A stretch of 64,000 nt of DNA, from assembly GCF_902712875.1 (NCBI RefSeq), contig NZ_LR743509.1, positions 682,001 to 746,000 on the forward strand. The letters are read 5' to 3'. The translations under genes were made by a program, and so were the position numbers. The stretch is from Hyphomicrobium sp. ghe19. Lineage in GTDB: Bacteria; Pseudomonadota; Alphaproteobacteria; Rhizobiales; Hyphomicrobiaceae. Below are positions 18,178-27,385 of the stretch, one piece after another. The notes beneath the pieces are model-generated. The model did no database searches. It was not told the origin of the DNA and worked only from the letters and a program-made list of their open reading frames with translations. Positions within the stretch are counted from its first letter, which is position 1, and every line of letters begins with the position of its first letter.

Positions 18178-19212
18178 TCATTCGACTGCGGTGACGGTGA
18201 AACCTCTTTGGCGTAGCAGGGCGACCAGGCCATCCGGCCCGCTTTGATGCATCGCGCCGACCGCGATGAAGGCGCCGCCGTTGCGGAGCAGAGGCATCGC
18301 GCTTTCCAACATTCGCAGATTGCGTTTGCCGACGAGTTCGGTGCGCAAAGACAGCAGGGTCGCATCGTCAAGGCCGGCGCCGGGCGCCATTTCCTGCGTC
18401 AACGCCCAAACGGCTTCAAGACGCCGGAAGCGATAAAGCTCGGCCATCGTCAGCGATATGTCGTCGACGCGTGGATAGAGTTCGATGCTGGCTTTCAGCC
18501 ATGCGACTTGCACCTTGCGCGAGATTGTCGCCAGCGACCGGTATTGTTCAAACATCGACTCAAGGCCGATGACGGGCAGGCCTTTTTCGGTCGCTCGATC
18601 GACCACGAGCGCATCCATCGATTTCGCGCCGCGCTCCTGCAGTTTTTTCTGACACTCGGAATCCGCGAGGAACATGATGGCCACCCAGGGCTTCAGGGCG
18701 AGAGCGAGCTGCGGCGCGTATCCCGCATTCGAGATGGCTTTCTCGACGACGGTGATTTCGTCTTCGGCCAAAATTCCTTGAAGCTCGCGATCGGTCGAGA
18801 CCATGAGCGGGGCTGCTTGCGCCATCGCGTGAGAGTAGGCACTTCGCGACGTTTCCGCGGACTCGACAGCGACCAGTTTCGATTGGTCGAGCGCGGCTCG
18901 CGTCGCCGGCGATAATTCCTGCATGCTGTCGTTGATGACATGGAGCGTGCCGAAAAGATGAGAGGGCGCGGTGCCATCTTTCTCGACCCGCCAGAGAACG
19001 GCCTCGCCGTTGGCGACACGGCTTGCATCGGCGAGAATTTTTTGGAGTCGCGGCCGATTGTTGTGATCGATTTCATAAAGGACGCTGGTCGGCGAACAGA
19101 TATCCAAGCCGCTCGTCGAGGCAGCCGAAGGATTAGCCTGCGCGGCCACGGCAAGCGCTAGCACCGCTGCGGTCCGAATGGACAGGCGGCTAAGGCTCCG
19201 TCGACACGGCAA
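18178..19212 (-). CDS. TraB/GumN family protein
   Basis: About 344 residues with the TraB/GumN signature: the N-terminal GTLHVIND motif, a central conserved ES segment (VAVESAE) and the C-terminal GAMHQSGPDGLVALLRQRG. Members are thought to be metal-dependent peptidase-like proteins of the EreA/ChaN type; the biological role is poorly known. No ATG is available near the signal peptide, so I suggest a TTG start at 19212, which overlaps the upstream propeller gene by 23 bases and yields a clean signal sequence (RTAAVLALAVAAQA). An upstream ATG at 19338 would give 42 extra non-family residues. It is the last gene of the mxa gene train. Confidence 0.78.
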   Translation of the reverse strand: MPCRRSLSRLSIRTAAVLALAVAAQANPSAASTSGLDICSPTSVLYEIDHNNRPRLQKILADASRVANGEAVLWRVEKDGTAPSHLFGTLHVINDSMQELSPATRAALDQSKLVAVESAETSRSAYSHAMAQAAPLMVSTDRELQGILAEDEITVVEKAISNAGYAPQLALALKPWVAIMFLADSECQKKLQERGAKSMDALVVDRATEKGLPVIGLESMFEQYRSLATISRKVQVAWLKASIELYPRVDDISLTMAELYRFRRLEAVWALTQEMAPGAGLDDATLLSLRTELVGKRNLRMLESAMPLLRNGGAFIAVGAMHQSGPDGLVALLRQRGFTVTAVE

Positions 19213-20158
19213 GAACCATTCGCGGGCCTTCGGGACACTTGATGCGTTTGATCTCGGTGTTGGTCTTGAGATCCAGGACCGAAACGCTGGCCGAAAACCA
19301 ATTCGCGACATAGGCTTTGCTCCCGCTTTTGAGTGCAACCAAACCTTCGGGATAGCGTCCGACTTTTATTTCAGCGCGGGGCGCACGTGTCTGCGCGTCG
19401 AAGACCGATATGCTCCCCCCTTGCTGGTTGGAAATGAGGATCTTGGCGTCATTGCCTGTCATGGCAACGCCGTAAGGCATGGCGCGTGTCGCCAGCGTCG
19501 AAACCACTTGCAGCGAGGACGTATCCACGATCGACAGCGTGGCGGCTTGAGCGTTGGCAACGACGAGCTGCTTTTCATCGAGACTTAAAGCGAGCGCGAA
19601 CGGGGCGCGCCCAACCGGAATTTCCTGCAACACTCCGAAACGTCTTGTGTCGATGATGGCTATGCTGTCAGCCTCGCGGTCAGCGACGTACAGACGTGAT
19701 CCTTCGCGTGTCGCGACCAGATGGGCCGGCGAGCGGCCGACGGGAATCTTTCTGACGATTTCGCCCGATTGGGGATCGACAGCCGAGACGACGTTGGCGC
19801 TCCAATCGCCGACGAAGAGCTGGCCGGGGGCCGTTATCGCGATGCCAAAGGGCTGCCCGCCGATTTTCAAAAGGCGGTCAAGTTTTTGACGGCGGAGGTC
19901 GATAACGGCGATTTGTCCGCTATCGGGAAGCGTTGCGAACGCTTCGTCCAAAGCGGGACTGATCGTGAATGCCGCTGGCTTGCCGGGAATTTCGATTTGC
20001 CCGATGATTTCGTCAACAGCGGTATCAATGATGGAGAGGGTGCCATCGTCTTGACTGAGGACGTAGACCTTCTGAGCCGCGTCTTTCGCCGCCGTCGCGC
20101 CCGCTGGCGCAACAGCATTGAGCGTGAGCACGGCAAGGAGGCCTACAAGTGCTTTCAT
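19190..20158 (-). CDS. YVTN beta-propeller protein at the end of the mxa operon
   Basis: 322 residues: signal peptide (1-23), then about seven YVTN-type beta-propeller blades with recurring D-x-x-L-S-I-I-D and V-G-R-x-P motifs. It overlaps the stop of mxaD by four bases (ATGA at 20155), so it belongs to the operon. Its position matches the poorly understood genes that follow mxaD in other methylotrophs (such as mxaE/mxaH in Methylobacterium), but I cannot equate them from sequence alone. A structural or scaffold role in the periplasm near methanol dehydrogenase is inference. It is only distantly similar to the two other YVTN proteins in the window. Confidence 0.85.
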   Translation of the reverse strand: MKALVGLLAVLTLNAVAPAGATAAKDAAQKVYVLSQDDGTLSIIDTAVDEIIGQIEIPGKPAAFTISPALDEAFATLPDSGQIAVIDLRRQKLDRLLKIGGQPFGIAITAPGQLFVGDWSANVVSAVDPQSGEIVRKIPVGRSPAHLVATREGSRLYVADREADSIAIIDTRRFGVLQEIPVGRAPFALALSLDEKQLVVANAQAATLSIVDTSSLQVVSTLATRAMPYGVAMTGNDAKILISNQQGGSISVFDAQTRAPRAEIKVGRYPEGLVALKSGSKAYVANWFSASVSVLDLKTNTEIKRIKCPEGPRMVLAVSTEP

Positions 20159-20697
20159 TTCTTGCCTTCGGCTTTCGCCTTGATGCCCGCGAGACCAGCT
20201 TTAATGAAATCTTCCGTCGCCTGGACGGCTGCGGCGTCGCTCCTGTTTTCGGGCGGCTCGTTCGTGGTGTCGGCGCGATAGAAGCGCGATACCCATTGTA
20301 CCTCGCTGCCGCCGGATGCCGGTAAAACCTGGATCGTGTCGGAATAGAAGCTCGCCGGGAAAGCTTCGAAGTTCTCGGTCGCGAGCCGATAGCCGTAGGA
20401 CATGTCCTTTTCCTGATAGTCGTCGAGGCTTTCGACGAGTTCGCCACCGCCGCTCTTGAGTGTCAGCGTGCGCGTCGCTGCGTTCCCATTGCCGCCTTCG
20501 CTTTTTGCCGTTGCGACGGATGGATGCCAGGTTCCGATGCTTCCAAAATCCTTGATGATGGTCCAAACGGCGGCCGGTGGTGCCGCGATCGCGATCTTCT
20601 CATCGACTTTTTGGGGGGTGGGGCCATGGGCCAGAGCCGCTCCCGCGTTCGCTGCAAAGACCCCCAACGCCAGAAGAAAACGAAACTTATTTGCCAC
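20155..20697 (-). CDS. mxaD: MxaD, SRPBCC-family methanol oxidation protein
   Basis: About 180 residues: signal peptide, then a START/SRPBCC fold starting VDEKIAIAAPPAAVWTIIKDFGSIGTWHP. MxaD homologues sit in the periplasm and are reported to affect the interaction of methanol dehydrogenase with its cytochrome cL. I chose the GTG at 20697 because AAGGAG precedes it by nine bases and it gives a proper signal peptide; it overlaps the mxaL stop by 11 bases. The position between mxaL and the propeller gene agrees with the canonical operon order. Confidence 0.9.
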   Translation of the reverse strand: MANKFRFLLALGVFAANAGAALAHGPTPQKVDEKIAIAAPPAAVWTIIKDFGSIGTWHPSVATAKSEGGNGNAATRTLTLKSGGGELVESLDDYQEKDMSYGYRLATENFEAFPASFYSDTIQVLPASGGSEVQWVSRFYRADTTNEPPENRSDAAAVQATEDFIKAGLAGIKAKAEGKK

Positions 20698-21712
20698 GCA
20701 CGAGCACTCCTTTGAGGTTCCGATTTGAAAGAGAATAGGAAGCAGTTCGTCCACGCGGTCGCGGAAGACTCTCGAATAGCGACATCCCGTAGATTGCCAT
20801 CATCAGCAGCAGCGCGAACATCGCGGGCACGTAAGCCATGTTCGTATCGATCTCTAGGATGCGTGGTTCGGTCGCGGAAAAAAGCTGCGGTGATACCGAG
20901 CCGACGTTTTGAAGCCCGACATAGGAGAGACCCGTGCGCGCAGCGAGATCCTGAAGATGAGCGGCCTTCACGGACGAGAGTTGTTCATCACCGGACGCAG
21001 GCAATGCACCGAACGGCGCGTTTCTCGGATTGTAACCCTCGCGCAATTCCGCATCTTTCGGGGCCGCTCCGATGCGGTTGTCCTGTGGAACGTCGCTTTG
21101 ATTGTAGACGCCGATCTGACGGCCTTCGTCGTCGTACTTCGGTATCGGCACTTTCTCGCTGCCACCGACGCCGACGATCAATCCCTTCACCGCGCCGGGC
21201 TTACCTTCGAATTCCGGGACGCCGGTGAAGGGAAGCGGCGGTGCCTCATGTCCATCGGTGAGAAAGATAAGATCGGATTTCAGGCTCGATGCGATATCAA
21301 TTCCGGAATAGAGGCCTTTGGCGATGTAGCTGTCGCCCTGCCAAGCCATGCGCCAGTCGAGGCCCGAGATGGCGCGCTCGAGGGCATCGTAGTTGCCGCA
21401 GACCTCAACGGGATTGAACAGCAGGAACGAAATGCGTTCCGTAAAGACGCCGAGGCCCAGCCGCGATTGGCAAGGTATGTCCTGCATCAAATCGACCAGA
21501 GCGTCGCGCGCGGCTTCCAAGCGGTTGAGGGATCCGCGCGGCTTCCCCATGTCGCGCGTGTTCATGCTGCCCGTGATGTCAACGATGGCAAGCACGGTGG
21601 CGATGCGTTGATTGCGGATGACGTGGATACCGATGATCGCCGCGATCGTCGCGGCCAGCGCCGCGAGCAGCAAGATCATGCGCCGATCGAAGTTGATGCG
21701 GGTGTACGTCAT
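20687..21712 (-). CDS. mxaL: MxaL, VWA-domain MDH maturation protein
   Basis: About 341 residues: N-terminal transmembrane helix (residues 12-30), a periplasmic von Willebrand factor A domain with a MIDAS-like D-I-T-G-S-M motif, and a C-terminal transmembrane helix (about 295-315). MxaA, MxaK and MxaL are needed to load calcium into methanol dehydrogenase in Methylobacterium. The start at 21712 overlaps the mxaK stop as ATGA. The MIDAS motif has Thr instead of the usual Ser at its third position. Confidence 0.92.
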   Translation of the reverse strand: MTYTRINFDRRMILLLAALAATIAAIIGIHVIRNQRIATVLAIVDITGSMNTRDMGKPRGSLNRLEAARDALVDLMQDIPCQSRLGLGVFTERISFLLFNPVEVCGNYDALERAISGLDWRMAWQGDSYIAKGLYSGIDIASSLKSDLIFLTDGHEAPPLPFTGVPEFEGKPGAVKGLIVGVGGSEKVPIPKYDDEGRQIGVYNQSDVPQDNRIGAAPKDAELREGYNPRNAPFGALPASGDEQLSSVKAAHLQDLAARTGLSYVGLQNVGSVSPQLFSATEPRILEIDTNMAYVPAMFALLLMMAIYGMSLFESLPRPRGRTASYSLSNRNLKGVLVRGK

Positions 21713-22290
21713 GGCAACCCCTTCGGGATGCCGGGCAGATCGGTCCACAGCTTCTTCGGCGCGTCAGGCGAAGAAAGATCCGGATTGTCGCCCTGAGGAA
21801 GATCGCGGACAACGCGCATGGCGACATCAAGATTATGCCGGGCGTCCCAATTGCCAGAATCGAGCTTCAATGCGAGCCGGTATTCAGATTTCGCGAGATT
21901 GATCACGGCGACGGCGCTGTCGATATCGCCTTTTCGGACAGACTCAGCCGCCAGACGGGTTCGGGCGTTGGCGATGTTGTAGAGCGCGGCCGCCTTTACG
22001 GCCGGCGGAAGTGTGGGGCCGGAGATACTCAGAATCGATTGCGCGTCTTCGATATGATCGCGGCGGACCGATTCATTGATCCGCGCCAGGATTTCCTGCG
22101 GATGTGCGCGCTTGACGTCGATCGGAACGTCGCGACGGGCGATCAGCTGGCGAATATCGTCATTCGATCGCTGGGCTCCGGTGAGTTCGCTTACCGCGTG
22201 GCCGAACCAGATCACACTCGCGGCAGCCAAGATCCAAATCACCGGGCCGCGCCGCCATCCAAGAATTTGCCGGAGGGATCTAAGCTGCAT
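21709..22290 (-). CDS. mxaK: MxaK, MDH calcium-insertion protein
   Basis: 193 residues with one N-terminal transmembrane helix (about 16-34) and an alpha-helical, TPR-like periplasmic part (AALYNIANARTRLAAESV; AKSEYRLALKLDSGNWDARHNLDVA). Length and position between mxaC and mxaL fit MxaK, which works with MxaA and MxaL in inserting Ca2+ into methanol dehydrogenase. It overlaps mxaC by 11 bases and mxaL by four. Confidence 0.88.
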   Translation of the reverse strand: MQLRSLRQILGWRRGPVIWILAAASVIWFGHAVSELTGAQRSNDDIRQLIARRDVPIDVKRAHPQEILARINESVRRDHIEDAQSILSISGPTLPPAVKAAALYNIANARTRLAAESVRKGDIDSAVAVINLAKSEYRLALKLDSGNWDARHNLDVAMRVVRDLPQGDNPDLSSPDAPKKLWTDLPGIPKGLP

Positions 22291-23284
22291 GGGTGGTTAC
22301 CCCTCGGACCTTCAGCGTGCGCTCGCAAAGTTTTGCCGCGAGCAGGAGACCGAGCGCGAGGGCCGCCAGGACATACGCCCACCTCGACAAATCGTACTGG
22401 GGGATGCGTTCGTTATAAACGAGCGGGGTCTGCTCGAGCTTGCCGATGTCGGTGATGGCACTTTTGATCGCTTCGGCGCTCTCGGCTTCATATGCGTGAT
22501 AGGGGATCTTCAGACTTTGAAAGAATTTATTCAGGTGCCGTTCCGGTAGCGACTGAGGCGTGTCTTCGACGCCGGCGCCCGGGTCCGCGAACATGCTGTT
22601 GGCGCCTTCGGTCCGAAGATAGAGAAAATAAAGATGGACCGGTCTTCGCGCGAACTCGGTTCTGAGCGCTTCCTGCACTCTTCGACCGATCACTGCGACG
22701 CCGTCGGATACAAGGACGATCGCGCGCGATCCCTGCAACACGTCTTCTTCGATCATGCTGAGCGCCATTCCGAGGCCGCGCCCGACATCCGTGAAGGCGA
22801 GGCCCGGTCGATCGATGGCGTCAATCGCATCGAGCACGATGTCCTTGTGATCGGTGATCGGAACGACGTGCATCGGCGCTGTCGAGAAGGCGGCGACACC
22901 GAACCTGTCGTGCTCGCGCTCGACGACGAATTCCTTGATCAGCCTCTTAGCGGCAGACGATTTGGATTCTTCCGCGCCGTTCGGCTGCCTGCCGGCGAAG
23001 GTATCATTCATGCTCGCCGACCGATCAATGAGCAGGACGATATGAGCGCCTTGGCCGAACCGTTCGATCGTTCGCTCGCGCAATGCGATTCCCGCCATGC
23101 CGAGAATCAGGCCGATGATTGCGGCGGCGCCGGCAATGCGGAGCGCCCATGCTATCGCAACGGAAAGCCGGTCCGGTTCAAATCCGGCGAGAGATGGGTA
23201 GGCTTCCTGGCGTTGAATGCCGAGAAAGAGCGGAAGAAGCGCGAGCGGAAGAAGATAGAGTGCAATCGGATTCGCGAAGATCAT
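22280..23284 (-). CDS. mxaC: MxaC, VWA-domain membrane protein
   Basis: 334 residues in a BatA-like arrangement: two N-terminal transmembrane helices (about 5-23 and 45-65), a VWA domain with an intact MIDAS DRSAS motif (about residue 87), and a C-terminal helix (about 300-320). VWA proteins of this type work with MoxR ATPases and DUF58 proteins; in the mxa operon the trio is MxaR, MxaS and MxaC (with MxaL). It overlaps mxaA by four bases (ATGA at 23281). Confidence 0.9.
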   Translation of the reverse strand: MIFANPIALYLLPLALLPLFLGIQRQEAYPSLAGFEPDRLSVAIAWALRIAGAAAIIGLILGMAGIALRERTIERFGQGAHIVLLIDRSASMNDTFAGRQPNGAEESKSSAAKRLIKEFVVEREHDRFGVAAFSTAPMHVVPITDHKDIVLDAIDAIDRPGLAFTDVGRGLGMALSMIEEDVLQGSRAIVLVSDGVAVIGRRVQEALRTEFARRPVHLYFLYLRTEGANSMFADPGAGVEDTPQSLPERHLNKFFQSLKIPYHAYEAESAEAIKSAITDIGKLEQTPLVYNERIPQYDLSRWAYVLAALALGLLLAAKLCERTLKVRGVTTHAA

Positions 23285-24261
23285 GCGGAGGCTCTTTCCT
23301 CGCGCGCGAGATCAGCGGCAAGCCGCGCCACTTCGCTGATCGGAAAGCGGTCTTCGGCGGTTTGCCGATCGTCCGAGAAAAAATAGAGTTGGGAGTTTTC
23401 GAAGAACGATCTGAGCGTCGGCAGAAGATCTGCGAAGCGCTCATGCGTCGCGATGAACGCGGGAACATCGGCAGCGAATATCCGACGGCCTGCGGACTGA
23501 TCGAAGGCGCGATGAAGAATAAGCAGGGAGTTGCGATACGGCGCTTCGTCCGTGCCCGCAGACTGGATGCTCCTGATCTGTCGCTCGGCTCGAGTGAACG
23601 GCCGCTTTGGACGAGGTGCGAACGGCCATATCGCGTAATGCCAAAGCAGCAGTAGGCTTGAAACGGCGAGCGCTGCCGCAGAGGCCGCGAGCAGCCTTTT
23701 CTTGGGTGCGAGGTTAATTTCATGCGGAACGGCGTCGGGCCGCATGATGTCGGAAATTTCTCCGGTCTTCTCCGGCATCAAATCATCGAGGACGATGTCG
23801 CGGAGAGGGGAAATCACAAGCCGCAATGCCGGAATGGATGCGGTGTAATTAGCTTGCTCAGGTTCGGCAGCGCCTTCGCTCGGCGGCTTGGCATCAGGGT
23901 CCGCGCCGTTCGGGTTTTTGAACTTCAGCGGAAATGCTGGAATGTCGAGTTTCTTTGCCTCGAGTGCGGAATAGAAAATCTGATACTTCAACGTGATGTC
24001 ATGGATCTTGCGACCGTTCTCTTCGCGCTCGCTGTAATCGACTGCGATGAGATCCAGCCAATATGTCAACGCGCCCGGACGAGGGAGAGCTGCGGTGAAG
24101 AGCTGCGTGTCGCCGCTCGTTATGACTTCGACGCGGCGCTCTAGCGTGTCGCCAATAAAGTGTCCGAAATTTCGCGGCTCATAGACGTTGACGGCGTCGA
24201 TGGCTGCTGAACTTCCTCCTGCGCTCAGTAGAAGTATTGCGATAGTGAGCCAGGCGCGCAT
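23281..24261 (-). CDS. mxaA: MxaA, MDH calcium-insertion protein
   Basis: About 326 residues: signal peptide (MRAWLTIAILLLSAGGSSA), a periplasmic region, a transmembrane helix near residues 200-220 and a cytoplasmic C-terminal part rich in Arg/Phe. MxaA is required for active, calcium-loaded methanol dehydrogenase. The start at 24261 shares one base with the mxaS stop (TGATG), and this start gives the signal peptide; an earlier in-frame start adds 14 residues that would mask it. Confidence 0.9.
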   Translation of the reverse strand: MRAWLTIAILLLSAGGSSAAIDAVNVYEPRNFGHFIGDTLERRVEVITSGDTQLFTAALPRPGALTYWLDLIAVDYSEREENGRKIHDITLKYQIFYSALEAKKLDIPAFPLKFKNPNGADPDAKPPSEGAAEPEQANYTASIPALRLVISPLRDIVLDDLMPEKTGEISDIMRPDAVPHEINLAPKKRLLAASAAALAVSSLLLLWHYAIWPFAPRPKRPFTRAERQIRSIQSAGTDEAPYRNSLLILHRAFDQSAGRRIFAADVPAFIATHERFADLLPTLRSFFENSQLYFFSDDRQTAEDRFPISEVARLAADLAREERASA

Positions 24262-25118
24262 CAGGTCGCTCCATGGAGCAGGAACGATGTGAGCTGCATC
24301 CAATCGATGCTATCGCGGACGGTGAACGTCTCGCGCGCTGACGCATTGAGTGTCCGGGAAATCTGCTCGCGGTGCTTGTTTCGGTGGGCCCGCCATTGGG
24401 CCTTGAGCTTCGGCCGCATGGCGACGAGCCGATGCCTTCCGGTCTCAAGATCTCGCAGATTTAGCAGGCCCCACTCGGGAAGACCCTCGAGTTCGAGGCT
24501 ATCACGGATCTCAATCGGAACGATATCGTGGAAAGCCAGCGCCTCTGTAGCCTTCCTCGCCGCTTCCTCCGGCCACAAGAAATCTGAGATCAGGAAGACA
24601 AGCTTCTTCGATCCCGATATGGCCGCCCCAGCTTCGGCTATTCCGTCGACGCCCGGCTGATCGGGGGCGAAACGACGGAGGCGCTCGATTGCATCGGCGT
24701 GGGCTGCGCGCGACAAGGTCTTGCGCAAAACAAGATCCTGCCGAAGGACTTTGTCGAACGGATAAAGGGCAAACGTATCGCCGGCGCGTTCGGTGCAGAT
24801 CGCAAGCGCCTGGGCGATGTCCGCCGCGAGCGCGATCTTATCGCAACGCCCTTCGAATGCCATCGATGCGGAAACATCGACCAGCACGGCGACGTCGATT
24901 GAGCTCGGCTGTTCTGCGCGGCGCACGAGCAATCGTTCAAAAGGGTCGCTGAGGGATGCCCGAATAGCGATGCGGCGCGGATCGGGGAACGCCGTCAAGG
25001 GGACGATATCGCGAAAGAGACCGCCGCTGCCCGAGAGATAGCTTTTGTGCGAGCCCACGCGGATGCTGCTCGTCCGCCAGGGGATGCTGTACGCCAGATC
25101 TCTCGCCTCTTCGTTCAT
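24261..25118 (-). CDS. mxaS: MxaS, DUF58 protein
   Basis: 285 residues of the DUF58 family, with the family motif Y-L-S-G-S-G-G-L-F-R-D-I region near residue 28 and a VWA-like core (DVSASMAFEG near residue 81, and FLISDFLWPE). It has no clear membrane segment. DUF58 proteins partner with MoxR ATPases, which agrees with its overlap with mxaR (ATGA at 25115). Confidence 0.9.
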   Translation of the reverse strand: MNEEARDLAYSIPWRTSSIRVGSHKSYLSGSGGLFRDIVPLTAFPDPRRIAIRASLSDPFERLLVRRAEQPSSIDVAVLVDVSASMAFEGRCDKIALAADIAQALAICTERAGDTFALYPFDKVLRQDLVLRKTLSRAAHADAIERLRRFAPDQPGVDGIAEAGAAISGSKKLVFLISDFLWPEEAARKATEALAFHDIVPIEIRDSLELEGLPEWGLLNLRDLETGRHRLVAMRPKLKAQWRAHRNKHREQISRTLNASARETFTVRDSIDWMQLTSFLLHGAT

Positions 25119-26173
25119 GGCGCCGGGACCTTGGCAAAGACGTCGGCGATGAGGGACCGCACGATTTCCTCGCGCCGCAATTCATAGACGGGCGTCAGAA
25201 AGATGCGATGGGCCATGCATTCGTGGAAGATATCGCGAATGTCTTCGGGTACGACCATGTCGCGACCGGATAGCCAAGCTTCGACGCGTGCGGCGCGTAT
25301 GAGATAGCTCATGCCGCGCGGGCTCGCTCCGCCCGCGATGAGGCGGCTGATGTCGACGTTCGGAATTTGAATTCCTGCCGATCCGGGTTCGCGGATGGCT
25401 TTCCAAAGATTCAGAACGTAGCGCTCGAGCGCGGGGCTCACGACGATCGTGTCCTGAATGACGTTTGCGAGACCGTTGAGCCGGCGATAGTCGAGGACGC
25501 CATCCTTCAGAGATCCGATGAGCGTGTCTACGTCATGGAACCTCGTGGCGAAAAGCAGCTCGCGGCGCGATTTTTCGTCCGATGGAGTCGAGATAGCCAC
25601 TTCCATCAGGAAGCGATCGCGCGCGGCGGCCGGCAGCTCGAACGTTTCTTCGCGCTCGATGCGGTTGCGATCCGCGAAGACGAGCAGATGCGGGAATACG
25701 TGCTCCTGGTTGAAAGCCGTGATGCTCCGTTCGGCCATCAATCTCAGCAACAGCGAATGGACCTGCGGGCGCGCGCGATTGATCTCGTTGAAAAAGAAAA
25801 CGGAGAGATCTCTGCCATGACGCAGCACCGGCCCTGGCTCGACGCGCGGCTTACCGTCCTCATTGAGGAACGTGTAGTAGATCATGTCGGAAGGCATCAA
25901 ATCGATGGTGCCCTCGATGCGCTCATAGGCGCCGCCGAGTGCGCGGGCGACGGCCCTGAGGAGTGTCGTCTTGCCGACACCGACGTCGCCTTCGAGGAGA
26001 ACGTGGCCACGCGCGAAGACGGCAATCGTCAAAAGCCTGATTGCGCGTTCCTGGCCAACGACGGCTTTTGCGATTTCACGCTCGAAGTCCAAAGCGCGGC
26101 CGCGCCAGCCTTGGAGATCCAGCGGTTCGATAGTCTCTGCTATATCTGACCGGTCGAGTGTAGGGCTATTCAT
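25115..26173 (-). CDS. mxaR: MxaR, MoxR-type AAA+ ATPase
   Basis: 352-residue AAA+ ATPase of the MoxR group, named after this operon. Walker A is GDVGVGKTT (residues 62-70), Walker B is FFFNEINRA (about 128-136), and sensor-type motifs and the C-terminal lid follow. It is cytoplasmic and is thought to act with VWA proteins MxaC/MxaL and DUF58 MxaS as a maturation chaperone for methanol dehydrogenase. It is separated from mxaI by about 165 bases holding a terminator-like hairpin, unlike the tightly overlapping genes downstream. Confidence 0.94.
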   Translation of the reverse strand: MNSPTLDRSDIAETIEPLDLQGWRGRALDFEREIAKAVVGQERAIRLLTIAVFARGHVLLEGDVGVGKTTLLRAVARALGGAYERIEGTIDLMPSDMIYYTFLNEDGKPRVEPGPVLRHGRDLSVFFFNEINRARPQVHSLLLRLMAERSITAFNQEHVFPHLLVFADRNRIEREETFELPAAARDRFLMEVAISTPSDEKSRRELLFATRFHDVDTLIGSLKDGVLDYRRLNGLANVIQDTIVVSPALERYVLNLWKAIREPGSAGIQIPNVDISRLIAGGASPRGMSYLIRAARVEAWLSGRDMVVPEDIRDIFHECMAHRIFLTPVYELRREEIVRSLIADVFAKVPAP

Positions 26174-26239
26174 TTATTTTTGCTTCCCGACAATGACGTG
26201 CTCCGGCGGGCCGAACGGGAGAACGTCACTTCACAACCT

Positions 26240-26269
26240 AAAAAGGGGGTGCTGCCGAGACAGCACCCC
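26240..26269 (-). terminator. Intra-operon terminator or attenuator between mxaI and mxaR
   Basis: GGGGTGCTG (26246-26254) and CAGCACCCC (26261-26269) form a perfect nine-pair stem with a six-base loop. On the minus strand it is followed by C and TTTTT (26244-26240). Flanking TCACAAC (26231-26237) and GTTGTGA (26288-26294) could extend a larger structure. It lies after mxaI and before mxaR and should reduce read-through into the maturation genes. Confidence 0.8.
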
Positions 26270-26337
26270 AGGTACCTCGGAGAGGAAGTTGTGATCCTGC
26301 AAGCGTAGCAAGATCCGAGGCTCGAGTTCAGGTGCGT

Positions 26338-26643
26338 CTACTGAATTTTTGAGACGTCGTAGACCCACTTGCCGGTTTTCTTGAAGTTGTCGGCGCGAAG
26401 CTTGTTGCGCTCCTCTTGCGCTTTCAATGCAGTGCTCTGCTTCGCCAACTCTTTGGGATCGTGCTTGGGATCGTACTTCGTGCCTGCAACCTTATCCGGG
26501 AATCCCGGCTTCGGCTCCCAGCAGTTTCCCGATGCCTTGCAGTGCTGGCCGTCATACGCCAGGGCTGCAGGAGCGGTCGCTCCGGCGAGGCCTGCGATGG
26601 CAACGATAGCGCCGGCTATCAACGGGAGTGAAATCGTCTTCAT
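26338..26643 (-). CDS. mxaI: MxaI, methanol dehydrogenase small subunit
   Basis: 101-residue precursor with a signal peptide cleaved near ALA-Y30, giving a mature protein of about 72 residues. It is lysine-rich and has the two cysteines (35 and 41) of the known small subunit, in YDGQHCKASGNCWEPKPGF. MxaI wraps around MxaF in the periplasmic alpha2-beta2 enzyme; it is absent from XoxF enzymes, so its presence confirms the calcium-type MDH. A strong GGAGGAAAG site precedes the ATG at 26643. Confidence 0.96.
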   Translation of the reverse strand: MKTISLPLIAGAIVAIAGLAGATAPAALAYDGQHCKASGNCWEPKPGFPDKVAGTKYDPKHDPKELAKQSTALKAQEERNKLRADNFKKTGKWVYDVSKIQ

Positions 26644-26747
26644 AGGCTTTCCTCCATTTTTTCTACTCAAGATCAGGTGGGTTCACTCCACCCTTGTTGT
26701 TCCCGTACCAGCCAACTTGCGCGACACTGCCGCGTCGGGTTGTTGCG

Positions 26748-27329
26748 CTAGTTTCCGGAAATTTTGCATTGTTGCTTTAGAGCGGCCGCTCGGCCCGTCT
26801 TTTCCCATTCCTCGATTTTGAATGGTTTGAATGCCTTCTTCTGCTCGGGCGTCAGCCAGTCGGCATCCTTGACGTCATCCTTCTGGACATGGCGAATCCA
26901 CGCGATGAGCTTCAGATGATCATCGAGTTCGAGGTCTTGACCGTGCGGGCCCATCATGCCGTTCGCGCCGCCGAAGATCGTTTCAAAAAGACCTTTGTCC
27001 GTCGTGTTCTTGGGATACGTCCAATAGGAATCATTTAGGCCCGGACCGACTTTGCCTTCGGCGACATGACCGTGACATCCGGAGCAGGATTCGAGATAGA
27101 TCTCCTCGCCCTTGGGCAGGCAACCGACGACCTCCGTGTAGGGATCGACACCGGTCTCCATGAACTTCTTGACGGCCGGCGTATCCCTGCCTTCTTTCGG
27201 CGCGAGACCGTCGACATCAATCACTTCACCTGTGACGGTGTTTCTGAAGGTTTCCTGTGCAGAGGTCGGTTGTCCGCTCGTCACCAATGCAAAGACAGCA
27301 AGCCCCGCTGCCATAACTGCGAATTTCAT
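26748..27329 (-). CDS. mxaG: MxaG, cytochrome cL
   Basis: About 193 residues: signal peptide (ends about SAQ), then a class I c-type cytochrome with haem motif CSGCH (82-86) and a likely Met ligand in GANGMMGPHG. It is the specific periplasmic electron acceptor of methanol dehydrogenase. The KVGPGLNDSYWTYP segment and Trp-rich C-terminal region are typical of cytochrome cL. The start at 27329 gives the signal peptide directly; an ATG ten codons upstream would add a charged extension. Confidence 0.95.
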   Translation of the reverse strand: MKFAVMAAGLAVFALVTSGQPTSAQETFRNTVTGEVIDVDGLAPKEGRDTPAVKKFMETGVDPYTEVVGCLPKGEEIYLESCSGCHGHVAEGKVGPGLNDSYWTYPKNTTDKGLFETIFGGANGMMGPHGQDLELDDHLKLIAWIRHVQKDDVKDADWLTPEQKKAFKPFKIEEWEKTGRAAALKQQCKISGN

Positions 27330-27385
27330 ATTCAATTTCTCTTCCACTCTTCTTTTCAACTACCGGCAACCGCCGCCGTTACGAC

